Assembly: GCA_023375675.1 (NCBI GenBank)
Contig: JALQBC010000012.1
Span: 990,666 to 1,054,665 of the forward strand
Reading direction: 5' to 3'
Source of the DNA: Cytospora piceicola
Lineage: Eukaryota > Ascomycota > Sordariomycetes > Diaporthales > Cytosporaceae
Length of the DNA stretch: 64,000 nt
Shown: one piece after another, positions 35,077 through 47,382 of the stretch
Layout: the number at the start of each line of letters is the position of its first letter
How positions within the stretch are numbered: the stretch's first letter is position 1
The notes under the pieces: model-generated
Database searches by the model: none
What the model saw: only the letters and a program-made list of their open reading frames with translations
What the model was told of the DNA's origin: nothing
Translations under genes and position numbers: made by a program

Positions 35077-37106
35077 TTAGCGCGCGAACAGGCTTCTCTT
35101 GATAAGTGTTGACGCGTGCTCAGCGACACCATACACCGTAGCCTGCGGGTTGGCGCGTGGCGTCAGAGGAATCACGCTGGCGTCGCACACGCGTAGGTTT
35201 GCGGTGCCGTACACGCGCAGCTGCGGGTCGACAACGCCGCCCATCCCGCGCGGGAGCATCGAGCAAGATCCGGTAAAGTGGTGCGCCCCAACGGCTCGGT
35301 CCTTAATGAATCTGGCGGCACATTAGCATGCCGCACTGGGCGGGCACCAGGTCAATGAAAAAGCAGGATGGAGACATAAAGGGCAAGGGAGGGGTGTGCT
35401 GGACCTACTTCTTGACCACTTCGAGATCCCCTAAATTCCCGGCCCCAGGTGCACCAATAGCCCTCTTCCCGTCGGGTTTCAACCACTTAGCCAGGGGCTC
35501 CGCGGATGCCAGGCCCTGCTCGATGAAGCGGACGTGGCGGGCCATAACCTCCAGATCAAGCGGGTGGCTCAGGAAGCCCGGGTCGATAACCAACTTCTTG
35601 CTGGCGCCATCACTGACCACATGCACGGAGCCCCGCGATAGCGGATGCGGAAGCGCGAAGATAATAGTAATGTAGTTATCTTCGGACCCGTCCAAGGGCG
35701 GCAGCGCGCCCGTACCGTCCGGGTTGAAGGCGGCGTACGCAGGCCCGAATATATAATACCCAGATGCTTCGGACGGCGACGACAGAATAGACCGTATAAA
35801 CTTCTCGTGTGCCACAGCGAAGGACGATTCGTCCGAGGCAGCCCCGATCTCGCCGAGTAAGCCTTCGAGCTCCTTCTTACCCTCGGGCGTGTCTAGCCCG
35901 GGCAGCGGCAACTGGGCAGCTGACGTTACGCCGCTGCTTGCAAACGGTCCTGTGTGGTGCTCCATGTATTCTCGCATAGCGCCACCCAAGACTGCCAAAT
36001 CCTGCCGTATAGCGGCACGCAGGAAAGCGTCCTTTGTGGGCGGCGCGGCGTCGCTGACCTCAAACGATACCGTCGTCATGGGGTGGTTCTGCAGGTTCTC
36101 GCCGACGCCCGGGATATCAACGACGATATCATCCGCGCCGGTGAGGCGTCGTGCATCGCCAATACCCGAGAGCTCGAGGATCTTCGGGGAGCCAAAAGTG
36201 CCGGCCGACACGATAACCTCCCTCCGCGCTGTGGCCGTCTTAGTCGCGCCGGTAGTCGGATCGGTGAACTCGACGCCTGTAGCGACTGCGTCTCCGTTAC
36301 TGCCACTGCTGGGCTTGTCCAAAAGAATCCTAGTCACCTCGACACCAGTAAGCACCGTTAAGTTGGAGCGGCCGCGCACGACTGGAGACAGGTAGGCGTT
36401 AGCCGCGTAGCTGCGGATGCCCAGAGCTGGATCGACCGTGTCCGGGATCGCCAGTCCGCCGGCGTCCTGGCCGGTAAGCGTGTCCTGGGCACCCGGGAAC
36501 CCAAGGGACTCGAGCGTATCCGCCCAAACCTTAGGCCACCCACCCGTGTAGTCGTCGGCGTAGGCCAACTTCAATGGGCCTTGGCTGCTATCACTAGGTT
36601 TCGCAGACGAGAGCGTGGTCTTCTCCACGATGTAGGTCTTGGCTAGGGATTGCGAAAAGGCGGACCACTCCCAGCCGGGATTGCCTAGCTCCGCCCAGCC
36701 GTCGACGACCGCCTTCGCACTGGCAGTGAAGGAGAGGCCGTTGAGGCCGCTGGAGCCGCCTAGCATCTTGCCCTGGGGAAAGCCAATCTCACGGCCACCC
36801 AGGTTCACCTTTTCCCCCAAGTGTCAGCATGCTGCTGTGTGTCCAGATGTACACAATGAGATTGGTGGCTCTTACCTGAGGGACAGTTTTGAGGTCCCAA
36901 TCCAAGGGTGTCTTGTATAGTTGGGAATTTGCGGCTGGTGTCAAGACGGCCTGCACCAGCTGCTCTGGTAGCTGCGGTAGGTCCTGCCCGGCCTCGAGGA
37001 CAAGAACCTGGAGCGTAGGGTCTTCGGACAGTCGCGAGGCCACAACGAGGCCGGCGGTTCCACCGCCCACGATAACGACGTCGAAGTTATTAGTCTCTGC
37101 GGCCAT
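35077..37106 (-). CDS. GMC-family FAD oxidoreductase
   Basis: A glucose-methanol-choline flavoprotein that oxidises an alcohol (substrate unknown); no signal peptide, so probably intracellular. Exons are 36876-37106, 35409-36808 and 35077-35311, giving 621 residues. FAD-binding FDVVIVGGGTAGLVVASRL is at residues 8-26. GMC signature 1 is GREIGFPQGKMLGGSSGLNG and signature 2 REVIVSAGTFGSPKILELSG. The C-terminus has AVGAHHFTGSCSMLPRGMGG, in which His 555 is the expected catalytic base, and RANPQATVYGVAEH, in which Asn 598 is the second active-site residue. The second acceptor is AAAAG; earlier AGs lead to stops. Length and motifs are intact. It shares no promoter with the P450 relic (same strand, about 280 bases downstream) and may belong to the accessory cluster. 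Confidence 0.93.
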
Positions 37107-38361
37107 TTTTCTTTGCAAAAGACTAAACTGTCAGTGAGTTTCACGTTGTTCTGGTTTGTAAATAGATCGTTAAGGGTCGTGAGAACACTTGTCCTGGAAG
37201 TGCTTTTCCAGATCTTTGCTATTCCTTTCTCAGTTCCACGCATCAATACGTATCCGCAACAGCCAAGCAGCCCCCGTAGTCTCGATGAAACAGTGCAGCT
37301 GGTAAAGTGAGGAGATTCTGGTGCTACTACCCCCTTGTTGGCCCCCAACCAACCGCAGTATTGCGTCGAACCAACCGTAACACTAGAATCAGTACACAAA
37401 GTTTAGGGGCTGAAAGTTCTTCCAATAAGCACCATTGGTCTCCTCCAAGTCAGGCTCCGAAGTTGCCGTGTGTATGTGTGTGTGTGTGAACGTGAACCTG
37501 CCTGTACTTGGGCACTCATTGCAAAAGTACCCCTAGCATGTATACTGAAGTACCATAACCATTACTGGTTCACTGTCCAGCCGCACAGGTCTTTATCTGT
37601 GACTCTCACTTAGAGTGCAGGTTGATTACCACCTTCTGTATAAAGACAATTGCTGCTGCTTACAAAGTACCAACCTGCATAGATCTAAACACCAACGACC
37701 TACACTTCATCGACCCATGATACTCTGACGACATCTACAACTGAGGTCTGGAACGGCCCATCGACTGTACTGTGTTACATTGTGACTGATCACTCATTAC
37801 GGACCCCAAACAGTAAGCCACCCATGCTTGATTTGTATATATATATATTGGATGTCAGCACTAACCGCGGCATAGTGCATATTATCGGCTAGAGTCCAGC
37901 TAGGCTGCTTATCCTCACTACACTAGATGTGCCCCCTCCGTCCGCCTGTTGAAGTGTTGCTTCTGTATCATTTGTGGTGCCCATATGCCGGAAGAGCCGG
38001 AAGAGCATGGGGGTCGGACTTCAAGATCTTCATCTTAGAGGCGTAGCAGTTGGGTGAATGGCGCTTGGATGCATGATGGGGGCACATATCGAACAATCGT
38101 GAGCCCCAAGGCCAGAAAGCTTTCTGGCTTCTCCGATTCTCCGATTCTCCGATGAAATGGGCCTAGCCCGGTCAAGAAGTGCTTCCGTATCTCTGTCACT
38201 GAGTGTGTTGTCGCTGTACTGTTGGGCCTTGGGAAGGGCTCTCTGTTGCCATAACTTGATCCTCCACGCCGGTGCAAGCCTCGGAACCTTTTGCCGTCGT
38301 CAAATTCTTGTCCTTGGGTATCCCAAAATACTCTACTCAACTCAAATTCGCCGCAGCCACC
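37107..38361. other. Divergent intergenic region, GMC / P450
   Basis: About 1.25 kb between two divergent start codons, likely the shared regulatory region of the GMC gene and the P450. A GT microsatellite lies at 37468-37488 and an ATATATAT run at 37838-37849. A (CTCCGATT)n triplet repeat occurs at 38132-38155. No ORF with motifs. Confidence 0.55.
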
Positions 38362-40811
38362 ATGGAGAGTTTATTATCAGATCACTTCCTGTCACTCCTT
38401 GCAGGTGCGACCTTGGGCATCGTGGCGCACCTAGGGGTCTTCATCCGTGGAGAGTGGCATGTCCAGGCGCCACAGCTCGCCGTGGGCCACGCCTTGGTCT
38501 TCATCTTCGTGGCCTTGTGCCGTTTCTGCCTTCAGGATAGCGCGGGAATCGGTCCACTGCTGGACGGACTCATGTTGGCAAGCTTCGCCTATCCATCCGG
38601 ACTGTTTACTAGCATCTTCGTCTACCGCGTCTCGATCTTCCACCGGCTCACGGCAGCAGGCTTTCCCGGCCCCTTCGGCTCACGGGTTAGCAAACTGTGG
38701 CATGTCTGGGCTTGTCGGTACTCCAAGAACCATCAGGTGCTGGACTGGCTACACCAAGAGTATGGTGACTTCGTGAGGACTGGTGAGTTTGGAAGATAAA
38801 CGATGCCCACCGGTCCTCTAACCATATACGCGTTGCTCGCCATCTGTATAATGCCCCAACTTATTGGCGGGGATTTGGCTGACAATAAGCCACTCCGGCC
38901 GATTACCTAGGGCCCAGCGAGATCACTATTTATCGTCCTGAGGTCTTCATGGCGATTGACGGGCCTCATTCCGCGTGCACAAAATCTGAGGTGAGACATC
39001 CCTCCGATCGAGCGCGCCCTGACCATTCCTCCAGACCATGATGCGACGATAGGGACACAGAACCTCAGCAAGAATGATCAGGATGGGATTAGTTAAAACA
39101 TATGGAGTCCTCGCTAAAAAGTTTTCTTATGACCAAAGTGGTATGATGTCTTGCACCCCAACCTGGCTCTCGCTACTATTCGTGATAAGGCAGCCCACGC
39201 GGCTCGACGTCGCCAGTGGAACCGCGGACTTTCTAGCAAAGGTATGTACCTGGATCTAATCCAATTCCACGTATTACATCAGTCAATTGCCGCAACAGAA
39301 GTCTAACTTACAAGCCAGCCCTCAAACTGCACGAAGATAGGATTCTACGTCACATCGACAGGCTAGATCGATGTATTGAGAGCGATGCAACCCAGGGCCG
39401 GCCATCGAACGCGAAGAACCTTATGTACTGGTTTGGATTCGATGCCATGGGCGACTTCGTCTTCAATCAGCCATTCAGCATGCTCGAGGACACGACTTTG
39501 CGTCACATCATCGTGCGAGCGTATCGTGCGATCGGGCTGCTAGGGCCGTTCGGCCCCGTGCCATGGCTCGTCCATATCGCCTTCCAACTCCTTCCCCGCG
39601 TGAATAGGCTCGCGGACTGGTACGAGATGACCTCGTGGTGCCGCCGGACGATGGACCAGCGGCTAAACAATAAGGCGTTGCAAAAAGAAGTGGACATGAC
39701 CCATTACCTTATGATGCAGGACCCAGAGCAAGGGGATGGAGCCTCTAGCGAGGAAGCTTACGTGGCCGCCAAAAAGCATAACAGCTTCTGGATTCATGGC
39801 GACAGTCTCTTGATTATGGTCGCTGGAAGGTGGGTATTTCGCTATCTCTAGATACCAAGTCATATGGTACACTCGTGAACCCCCTTCCCAACCAAAAAAA
39901 AAGAAGGAACAAAAAAACTGAACAGGAAGGAAAATGTGCAGTCCGCTATGCGGTCCATTCCACTCCCCTGATGAAAAAAGGACCACGGGTTTCCCACCAC
40001 AAATCGTGAGGAACCTCGTCTTGGAACATGCCATTCAGCTGATCATCTGCTCACTAGCGGACCTATTGCTACCGCGTTGACATTTCTACTCGGTGAGTTA
40101 GCCCAGAACCCCGGGCAAATCGACAAGCTCTACGAAGAGCTTCGGGGCGTGGACCCGACCGACCTCGACGCACTGAGAAGGTTGCCACACCTAGACGCCT
40201 GCCTCACCGAGACACTGCGGCTGTGGCCGGGCCTCCTAACCGGAGGGGCGCGCAAGACGGGCGAGGACGGCGCCTGGGTCGCGGGGCGGTTCATCCCCCC
40301 CGAGACTACCATCGTAGCGCCGCAGTATGTGATTTCAAGACGTAAGTAACCCCTTCATATTAAATTCCTGGTATTGCATCCATTTCCCGGACAACAAGAC
40401 AGGGACAAAGGACATAAGTGAGGCCCTGCCTGGAGAAGGAACACGAGCACGAGATACCCTTACTAATACCCTTACTGATGACCACTCTGCCGCTCTACAG
40501 GAGAAGACTGTTTCGTCCGCGCCCGTGAGTTCATACCTGAGAGGTGGACTTCGTCGCCCGACCTGGTACTCAACACGAGCGCCATGGCGCCCTTCGGCAC
40601 TGGCGCCACCAGCTGCGTGGGCCGCGCGCTGGCCACCGATGTCGTCAAGTGTACGGCGGCGCGTGTGCTCCGCAAGTACACCTTCTCCCTCGCGCCTGGG
40701 GACGACGCCCGCGGCGTGGGCAGCGAGGTGCGCGACACCTTCACGCCGCGTCCCGGGGACCTTAATTTGTGCTTTGAGTTGCGGGATGAGAAAGAGGCGG
40801 ACGCGGTTTGA
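38362..40811 (+). CDS. Cytochrome P450 monooxygenase, intact, six exons
   Basis: A membrane-anchored heme monooxygenase, substrate unknown. Exons are 38362-38782, 38911-38990, 39139-39241, 39319-39829, 40058-40341 and 40501-40811, all in phase, giving 569 residues. The ATG sits in a GCCACCATGG context. About three hydrophobic segments fill the first 100 residues, then FPGPFGSRVSKLWHVW and the WYDVLHPNLALATIRDKAAH region (helix C, RRRQWNRGLSS). ETLR is the ExxR at 423-426, FIPERW the PERF motif at 477-482, and PFGTGATSCVGRAL the heme loop with Cys 505. The I-helix reads AGSGPIAT (370-377): the acidic residue and Thr pair of the usual AGx(D/E)T(T/S) are replaced. The architecture resembles multi-helix N-terminal P450s of fungal secondary-metabolite clusters. 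Confidence 0.92.
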
Positions 40812-41339
40812 TGGAGATCTCGGTGTGTTTTCGTGGTATCGAGAGTCCTGACTCTTGAGAATAAATACCTATTTTACCTGTCCTAAAGTAACACCATAAG
40901 AAATCTACAGCCCAATAGTGTGATCATCGTTGTCTGACAAGTTCCTATATATCATATGTGGTTTCTCATATCGAAATAGGATATTAGAGCTGCATTTAGG
41001 TATCTTGAAATGTATTAGAGTAGATCTAAAGATATACAGTGAGGGTTGAGTATGGGAATCAACAGTACGTGTTGACCACCGAGCAAAGCACGCTGGAGTT
41101 GACGGCAGTTCACTTGAATCATATGTATCAGATGTCTAACCTGCGAGGACAGGGCATTGTCCTCTGATGATCGAGGGGTGAAGGGAGTGTACCTGTCGTG
41201 CAACTGAATCGGGCAATCAAGAGCTCAACCTTAGGGGGAACGGTCGCCTTGACTATACTACGGGCTACAGGGACTATATAGGTCGGGCTGCATCTAATCA
41301 ATATACACAAGAGCGCCCGCCCACCTAAATTTAGCTACG
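40812..41339. other. 3' flank of P450, transition into RIP block
   Basis: Base composition falls steadily from normal to TA-rich. No gene is recognised in it. A cluster of ordinary-composition sequence persists to about 41335 (GCGCCCGCCCACC). Confidence 0.6.
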
Positions 41340-44300
41340 CAGTAGCTAACCTTAACATTTATTCTATAACACTATATAACTTAACGGCTATTAAAGCTAT
41401 TACTACTATTTTTTATCTTATATATCTCGCCGGCACTACTATCCCTTCGGTATAGGTAATAATATTACCGGCTTACCGGATCTCGTTAAGCTATATATTA
41501 TTCCGGCTATAGTATCTTTAAACCGCTACGCCTTATAGTCCCCGTCCTTATCCTTTTAACCTATACTTACCGAGGGCTATAAAGCCGCTTTAGTTACTTT
41601 TAATACCTTTAACTATACTACTTTTAATATATTTAAAGGTCTTTTTAAGGTTATAAACGACACAGCCGAAGTCGTAAGCTTTATAATATAAAAACGGCGG
41701 TATATTAATAAAAATCCGAAGATAAGGCTATAAACTAAGTATAACCTCGAATACTACTTAGCTTATAACTATAAAAATATCTTAAGAAATTATAAAAATA
41801 ACCTTACCTTCGGTTACTTTCCCGCCGTTTTTACCTATACACTACCTATTATATCGACTACCTTTAAAAACTATTTATAGAAAACGAAGGCTATATACTT
41901 AAAAAGCTTAAATATATAAGTCTTTAAAGTATTAGCTAACGACTATAGCTATAAGCCTGACTTTTATACCGCCGATATTATAATATACCGGAAACGATAA
42001 TAGTAAAATAAGCTATTCCGATAACGTTTATATAAGCTAACTATAATACCGAAAGCCTCGGCTACCGATATATAAAAGCAGTTATATAGTTAGTTTAAAA
42101 GTATAGCTATATATCGTCGTAATATTTAAAACACTCTATAAGCCCGCCGGCTCTTCCGGTAAAGCTTATAAACGCCTTTTTAACAGTTCTTTTATACCTT
42201 TACTAATAACTTAAATATTATTTTTAAAGTTTATTATAAAGATTTAAACTACCCGGATAGCTTAATTAATAATATTTTCTAAATATATAAATAGTTATTA
42301 AATATATAACGGTTTAACCCGGAATTTCTATTTACCGATAATATATATAATACTAATACTTTTAATATACTATTATTTTAATTATATAACGTTACCTGTC
42401 TTTATTTTACGTTTAATATTACTTAAGCTATAATAAGTAGTAAGAAGTAGACTAACTTTATATAAGTATTTAAAACGATACAAAAAATCGCGGTTAAATA
42501 TACTATTTCCTTTTTTAAAGTATTAATTTTTAATTATAATAAAACCTTTAAAAATATAACATATAAGGTCTTTACTAATATATACTACTAGATTTATTTA
42601 TAGTATATACTAAAAAACGTTACCTATAATATAAAGCAGAAATAAACCGGTCTTCTTTAAAGTACTTTCTTCGGTAATACTAATAGCGGTAAAAATAGTA
42701 GCTATAGCTAAAAACCTATATATAAAACTAACCGAGATTCCGGTAATAAAGTAGTAGTTAATAAAGATAGTAGTATATTTATTAACTATAGCGTATTTAT
42801 AGTAGCTACCGAGTCTTTTAGCTTTAAAAACTATAATTAATAGCTAAGCCTTTATAGCTATAACGATCTTCGTACCTTTAGCTATACTAAGTAAAGGCTA
42901 TTATATAAACTTAACAGATCTTATACTTTAAATACCGATAGTATTATAACTAATATCTATAGTTATTTATACGCCGAAACCGAATATAAGGCTATAAATA
43001 TCTAAAATATAATAAAGATAGAATTTCTTAACTAGCCGGCTATTATTATATACTTTAAAGTTATATAAGGCTTTATAGTTATATAGTTCGTTTAGTATAC
43101 TATTAAAGCTAACCGAAACTATAGTATTAAAGTAACGTCGTGTAGCGAAGGCTTATATATAGCCTTTAAAAAACTATTTCGAAGTCGAAATACTAACCTT
43201 AACCTACTTTATAAAAAGATCGTTTAATTAACTAAACGTATTTAATAGTAGTTTAAAAAAAGAATTAGTATTAACTACTGTTAAAAGATCGTTACCTTTA
43301 CCGGTAAGCTGTTATTTAAGTATTTTTATAAGCAGGTATTATATAAGGCTATTTTTAAAGTTTAAAAACAGTTTAATCTTATAAAGAAAACACTTATTAA
43401 TAATAACCGTATTAATTAATACTTTAAGTACTTTATAGTACGTTATTTCCTTATATAAATCTAAGTTAAACTAATATTATTCTATATAAAAATAATAAGG
43501 CTTACTATACTAGTACTTTATTATAAAAAAACTCGAAATATCCGAGCCGTTTTTCTTTATCGACCTTAACCTTTATTAGTATTTATAGTATAATAACCTT
43601 TTACCTAATTATATACTTTATAAGATTTTTAAGCTTAACCTTATAAAAGTAATATATACGCGATTATACTCTATAACAGCCTTATAAATATATAATACTA
43701 GTACTCGGTTTAACCTTTATTATAACGTCTTTTTATATATATAAAATAACAGAAAAGGTAAACGCGGCCGTAGTAGAAAAACTAGTATATAAAAAAGACG
43801 TATTATATAGCCGAAACAGTTTACAGCTGTTTAGTAAATAGTACTACTACAGGAAACCGTTCTATAGTTATAGGCTACTATAAATAGCCTTATATAGTTA
43901 ATCGCGTTTAGCTAGATAAGCCTGTAAGCGTAGGCGTAGGCCGGGTAGGCCGGGCAGGCCGGGTAAAGCGGGTAGACGTAAGCTAAGTAGAACGAGTAAG
44001 CTAAGTAGGCCGGTAAGACTATAAGTACGCCTATAATAGCTTTATCTACGTCGGGCACGCTATAGCCGGGTATAGCTAACGGTATATTCTAGCCGGCCTA
44101 AAGAAATCTAATAAATATTAAACCTACTATAAATAGGTTAAGACAGGCTTATAAAGGCTTTACCGGGCAGTATAGCAGTTACTATAGTATATCTCGCGTT
44201 AAGCGATATAGTAAGGTTATTATAAAGTTTTAGTATACTTAAATTGTAAATTTAAATCGCTATAAACTATACTTAAAAGCGATAATATTATCGCTTTAGC

Positions 44301-44440
44301 TTTAGTTAATTTAAGTAGCTTTAATTAATCTATATATAATAATTAAAGGTAACGAGCGTAGACACTACTAAGTTTATATAGGTAGGTAGCTCGGCTACCT
44401 TCGGGCCGCGTATAGCCGCGACTTATATAGTCCCTGTAGC
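41340..44440. mobile_element. RIP-degraded repeat block 1, probable transposon relic
   Basis: About 3.1 kb of TA-rich DNA with almost no CA/TG, while CG dinucleotides survive (CCGGC, CGCTACG). This is the pattern expected after RIP, which turns CpA into TpA. No ORF over about 60 codons remains on either strand. Its sharp borders and transposon-like length suggest a mutated retro- or DNA element. A frame near 42840-42880 reads weakly like a retroviral-type protease DSG...NDH..F segment, which would point to a Copia-like element, but this is very tentative. GC-richer repeats of the GGCCGGGTA kind remain at 43925-43975. It separates the P450 from the FAD oxidase gene. Confidence 0.75.
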
Positions 44441-44721
44441 CCGCAGCATAGTCAAGGCGACCGTTCTTAACCTTAGGCCGACATACACTTCTGAAATGAT
44501 ACAAGTGACTTTGAAGACAGCCTGAATTATGTAGGGGCTTATCACACTACCCATTTACTGTTTATGTAGGTGGTAGCATCTCGTATAAAGATAGGGGATC
44601 GCTTACGCCACCCCGTGCCACTCCTTCGATGGTACCTACTTGCGTGGGTATATTGTTCACCGAGGTGTAGTAGAGTGAGACGGGAGAGTGCGATGTGCTT
44701 ACTGCTATGGGCAGACCGCCG
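44441..44721. other. Junction of RIP block 1 with normal DNA
   Basis: Normal composition returns at about 44440. 280 bases of 3' flank of the FAD oxidase gene, nothing recognised. Confidence 0.5.
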
Positions 44722-46797
44722 CTACACGAGGCACAGCTTTCCATCAGGCTGGCTCACCCATCTTTCGCTTCCCACTGCAGTAAGGGCGTAGAATAAACCA
44801 TTCGGATCATACTTGTCCTTGATGGCTAGCAGCGCATCATAGTTTTCCCCATAAAAGGCGTCCTGGAAATCGGATTGGCGGAAGTCGGCCTCGTTCAGGT
44901 ATGCACCACCGCCTGGCGTGATGGCCTCGAGTGCTGGTACAAGGTCGTTTGTAATTGTCTCCTGCAACGGAATGTTGGCCGAGATGTTGTAAACATCGAG
45001 CGGCCTATCATGTTGGTAATGCATGTCAGATTCAGCTTTCAGGGATTCCCGCAGCAATTCCTAGGCCTATGAAGTGGAACGCAAGGGGAGGTGGGGTGAA
45101 TGATAGGGTACAAATTGGCTAAATTAAGAAGGAGACGATAAAGCGAGGGACGTACTGTGCTAAGACAAAGCTGTATATGGATGTGCGCCACACCGGGTTT
45201 ACGGAGTTGGCCACATTCAATGGGAAAGAGCTCACGTTGACCGAGACCCCCGAGACACCAGCGCTTTCGGCGACAATGTACTTGAGCGTTGTCATTAGTG
45301 TGTTTATATCCATTTCAACGAGCGAGCGTGGAATAAGTCGTCCGCCAATGTTGTACTCGGTGATATTGTTGAAGGGCACGACAGCATTGTACACATCTTG
45401 GTATGAGTCGAAGTCGTCGATGAAGAAGTCTTGTATGTTCAAATGATTATTAGCAAGGCTGCAGTCAGAAATCATATGTGCAGGGTAAGCAAGCAAGGAG
45501 GGGAGGGACGGAATGAGAAAGAAAATCGAAATCTAATGAGGCAAGGCGGCATACCAAAGTACATGCCGCTTTCGTTGAGAGCGGCCATGGTCGGGTCGAA
45601 AAGAGACTGCAAAATGTCGGCGGGAACATTGGCCGCTATTGCTGGGTATACGAGGAAGACCCCATCCTGGAGGGCCCACGACGTGTAGATGCCGAGGTCA
45701 GCAAACTTGGGGGCCGACTCGATGAAGGTCTGGACGACGCCGAAGAAGACGTCGTCTGAGACACTGCTTCCCTGCACGACCGTCAGGTTGGCGCCTGAGA
45801 ATTTCCTGTCCGGATGGGCCCGGACGGTGACGGAGAGGACGGCCGCATACGTGCCACCGCCGCCGCCGGAGAGGGCCCAGTACAGGTCCTCGTAGTCGGT
45901 ACCAGGCTTCGCCGTAACGTGTGACCCTTCTGCCGTGATAACCTCCCACTCAAGCACGTTGTCGGCCCCGAGGCCGAAGGAGGAGGCGAGTGGGCCGTGG
46001 CCGCCGCCCTGGGTATATCCGCCCGCGATGCCGACTGTGTCACAGTTGCCACCAACGACCACTAGCCCCGCTGCGGCGGCCGCCTCGTAGGCTTCATAGA
46101 TTTGCACGCCGGCGCCGAGAAAGAGGGCCTTGCCTGTGTAGTGGGACGACGAGTAGTCGACCAGGTCAATATCCTTCAGATGGTGTGTCCAGAGGGCCAG
46201 GGCCCCGGGGCCGGTAGACTTCCCAAAGTAGTCGTGCCCCGTGTTACGAACCACCAGGCGGATGTTGCGCTCTGTCGCAAAGCCCAAGGTCGCCCGATAG
46301 TCTGCAATGCTCTCGTCTGGGGAGGCCGCGCTGACGTTGACCGAGTACTGGACCAAAGCCCCGACGACACATGGATCTGAAGGGGACGTGTAGGGGTTGC
46401 AGCTGCCGTTGGTGAAGAACTGCGCCATGGGCGACGACGACGACTCGTCGTGCGTCTGAGGGTAGTCCCATACGTCGAGCAGGGCCGCACAGGCCTCGGC
46501 ATCGTAGGTGGTGAAGTTATCGTAGTGACAAACCGAGGCGATGGGCACCGTAGCGACGAGGCGCCCGCCTACTGTGGTGTTGAACGCGGCCCATTCCGCC
46601 GCTGTGGGCCAGCATGCATCGGTTGGGTAGCAGCGGCAGGTACTTGTACTGTTGCCGGCGCTGGTGGTGGTGGTGGTGTATCTCTGTTGCACAGATCCGG
46701 CCGCATAGCCCCCAGACTGGGGTATAGCGGTGGCTAGGTTGAGGCACAACAGCGACAAGGTCGCTGCTAAAATAAATCGCAGTGTGTGGGAGGCCAT
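44722..46797 (-). CDS. Secreted FAD-linked oxidase, berberine-bridge-enzyme type
   Basis: A VAO/PCMH-fold flavoprotein oxidase with BBE C-terminus, as found in many fungal natural-product clusters; substrate unknown. A signal peptide occupies residues 1-24. Exon 1 is 45555-46797 and exon 2 begins at 45429. Exon 3 ends at a stop at 44722-44724. RNTGHDYFGKSTG gives the FAD-linking His 188. GGNCDTVGIAGGYTQGGGHG carries Cys 252 at the position of the second flavin link in BBE, so bicovalent FAD is likely. The C-terminus has ITPGGGAYLNEADFRQ and YDPNGLFYALTAVGSERW, the BBE signature. The second intron is unclear. GTACGT at 45155 does not keep frame with the TAG acceptors. A GTCCCT donor after 45152 with the acceptor before 45060 does, giving 619 residues. 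If GTACGT is truly used, the gene is frameshifted. Confidence 0.88.
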
Positions 46798-47382
46798 GGT
46801 TAGTTGGGGTTGGTCGCAAGAGGTGCAGTTTCATGGTGCACGTCTGCAATCCCGTCGCATCGGGTTCTTTTTATATTATTACTCCAAGAGAACGGTCCTT
46901 ACTGGGAAGACAGGGAGATTGCACCCTTTCCGACCGGAAGGATTCCAGCTGAATTTGGAGCCCGTAAACAAGACCGATAGCGGGTTGATTAGACATACCT
47001 CATATCGTGCTTGCTTACTTGAAGTTAGGTACCGGTACCAGTAGAGAACATTTTCTTGCAACGTCTGTACGATCGACCGCCTCAGCGCCATTCCTTGCCC
47101 GTACCATTCCCAATCCGTGTAACGGATTGCAAAGAATCCTGAAATCGAGGAAGGAGATCTGGCACCAAATAGTAGTTTGTTGTGGTTCATCATGAACAGC
47201 CATTGGTCTCAAACAAACGTTGGTCAGGCAAGGTGCAGATAGAACTCATTTCATTCGTCTTACAACTGCCCGGAGGAAAGAAAGAAACCACCCCCCCCCC
47301 AAACTCCGGAACAACAGAAAAGAGTGCCCCTCCCTTCCCCCGTTCCCATCAGCGTAAGAAGCCCAAACAAGGAGGGTTTCTT
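46798..47382. other. Intergenic, FAD oxidase / UbiA
   Basis: 585 bases upstream of the FAD oxidase and downstream of the UbiA gene, both on the minus strand. No gene is recognised. A C9 run lies at 47290-47299. Confidence 0.55.
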
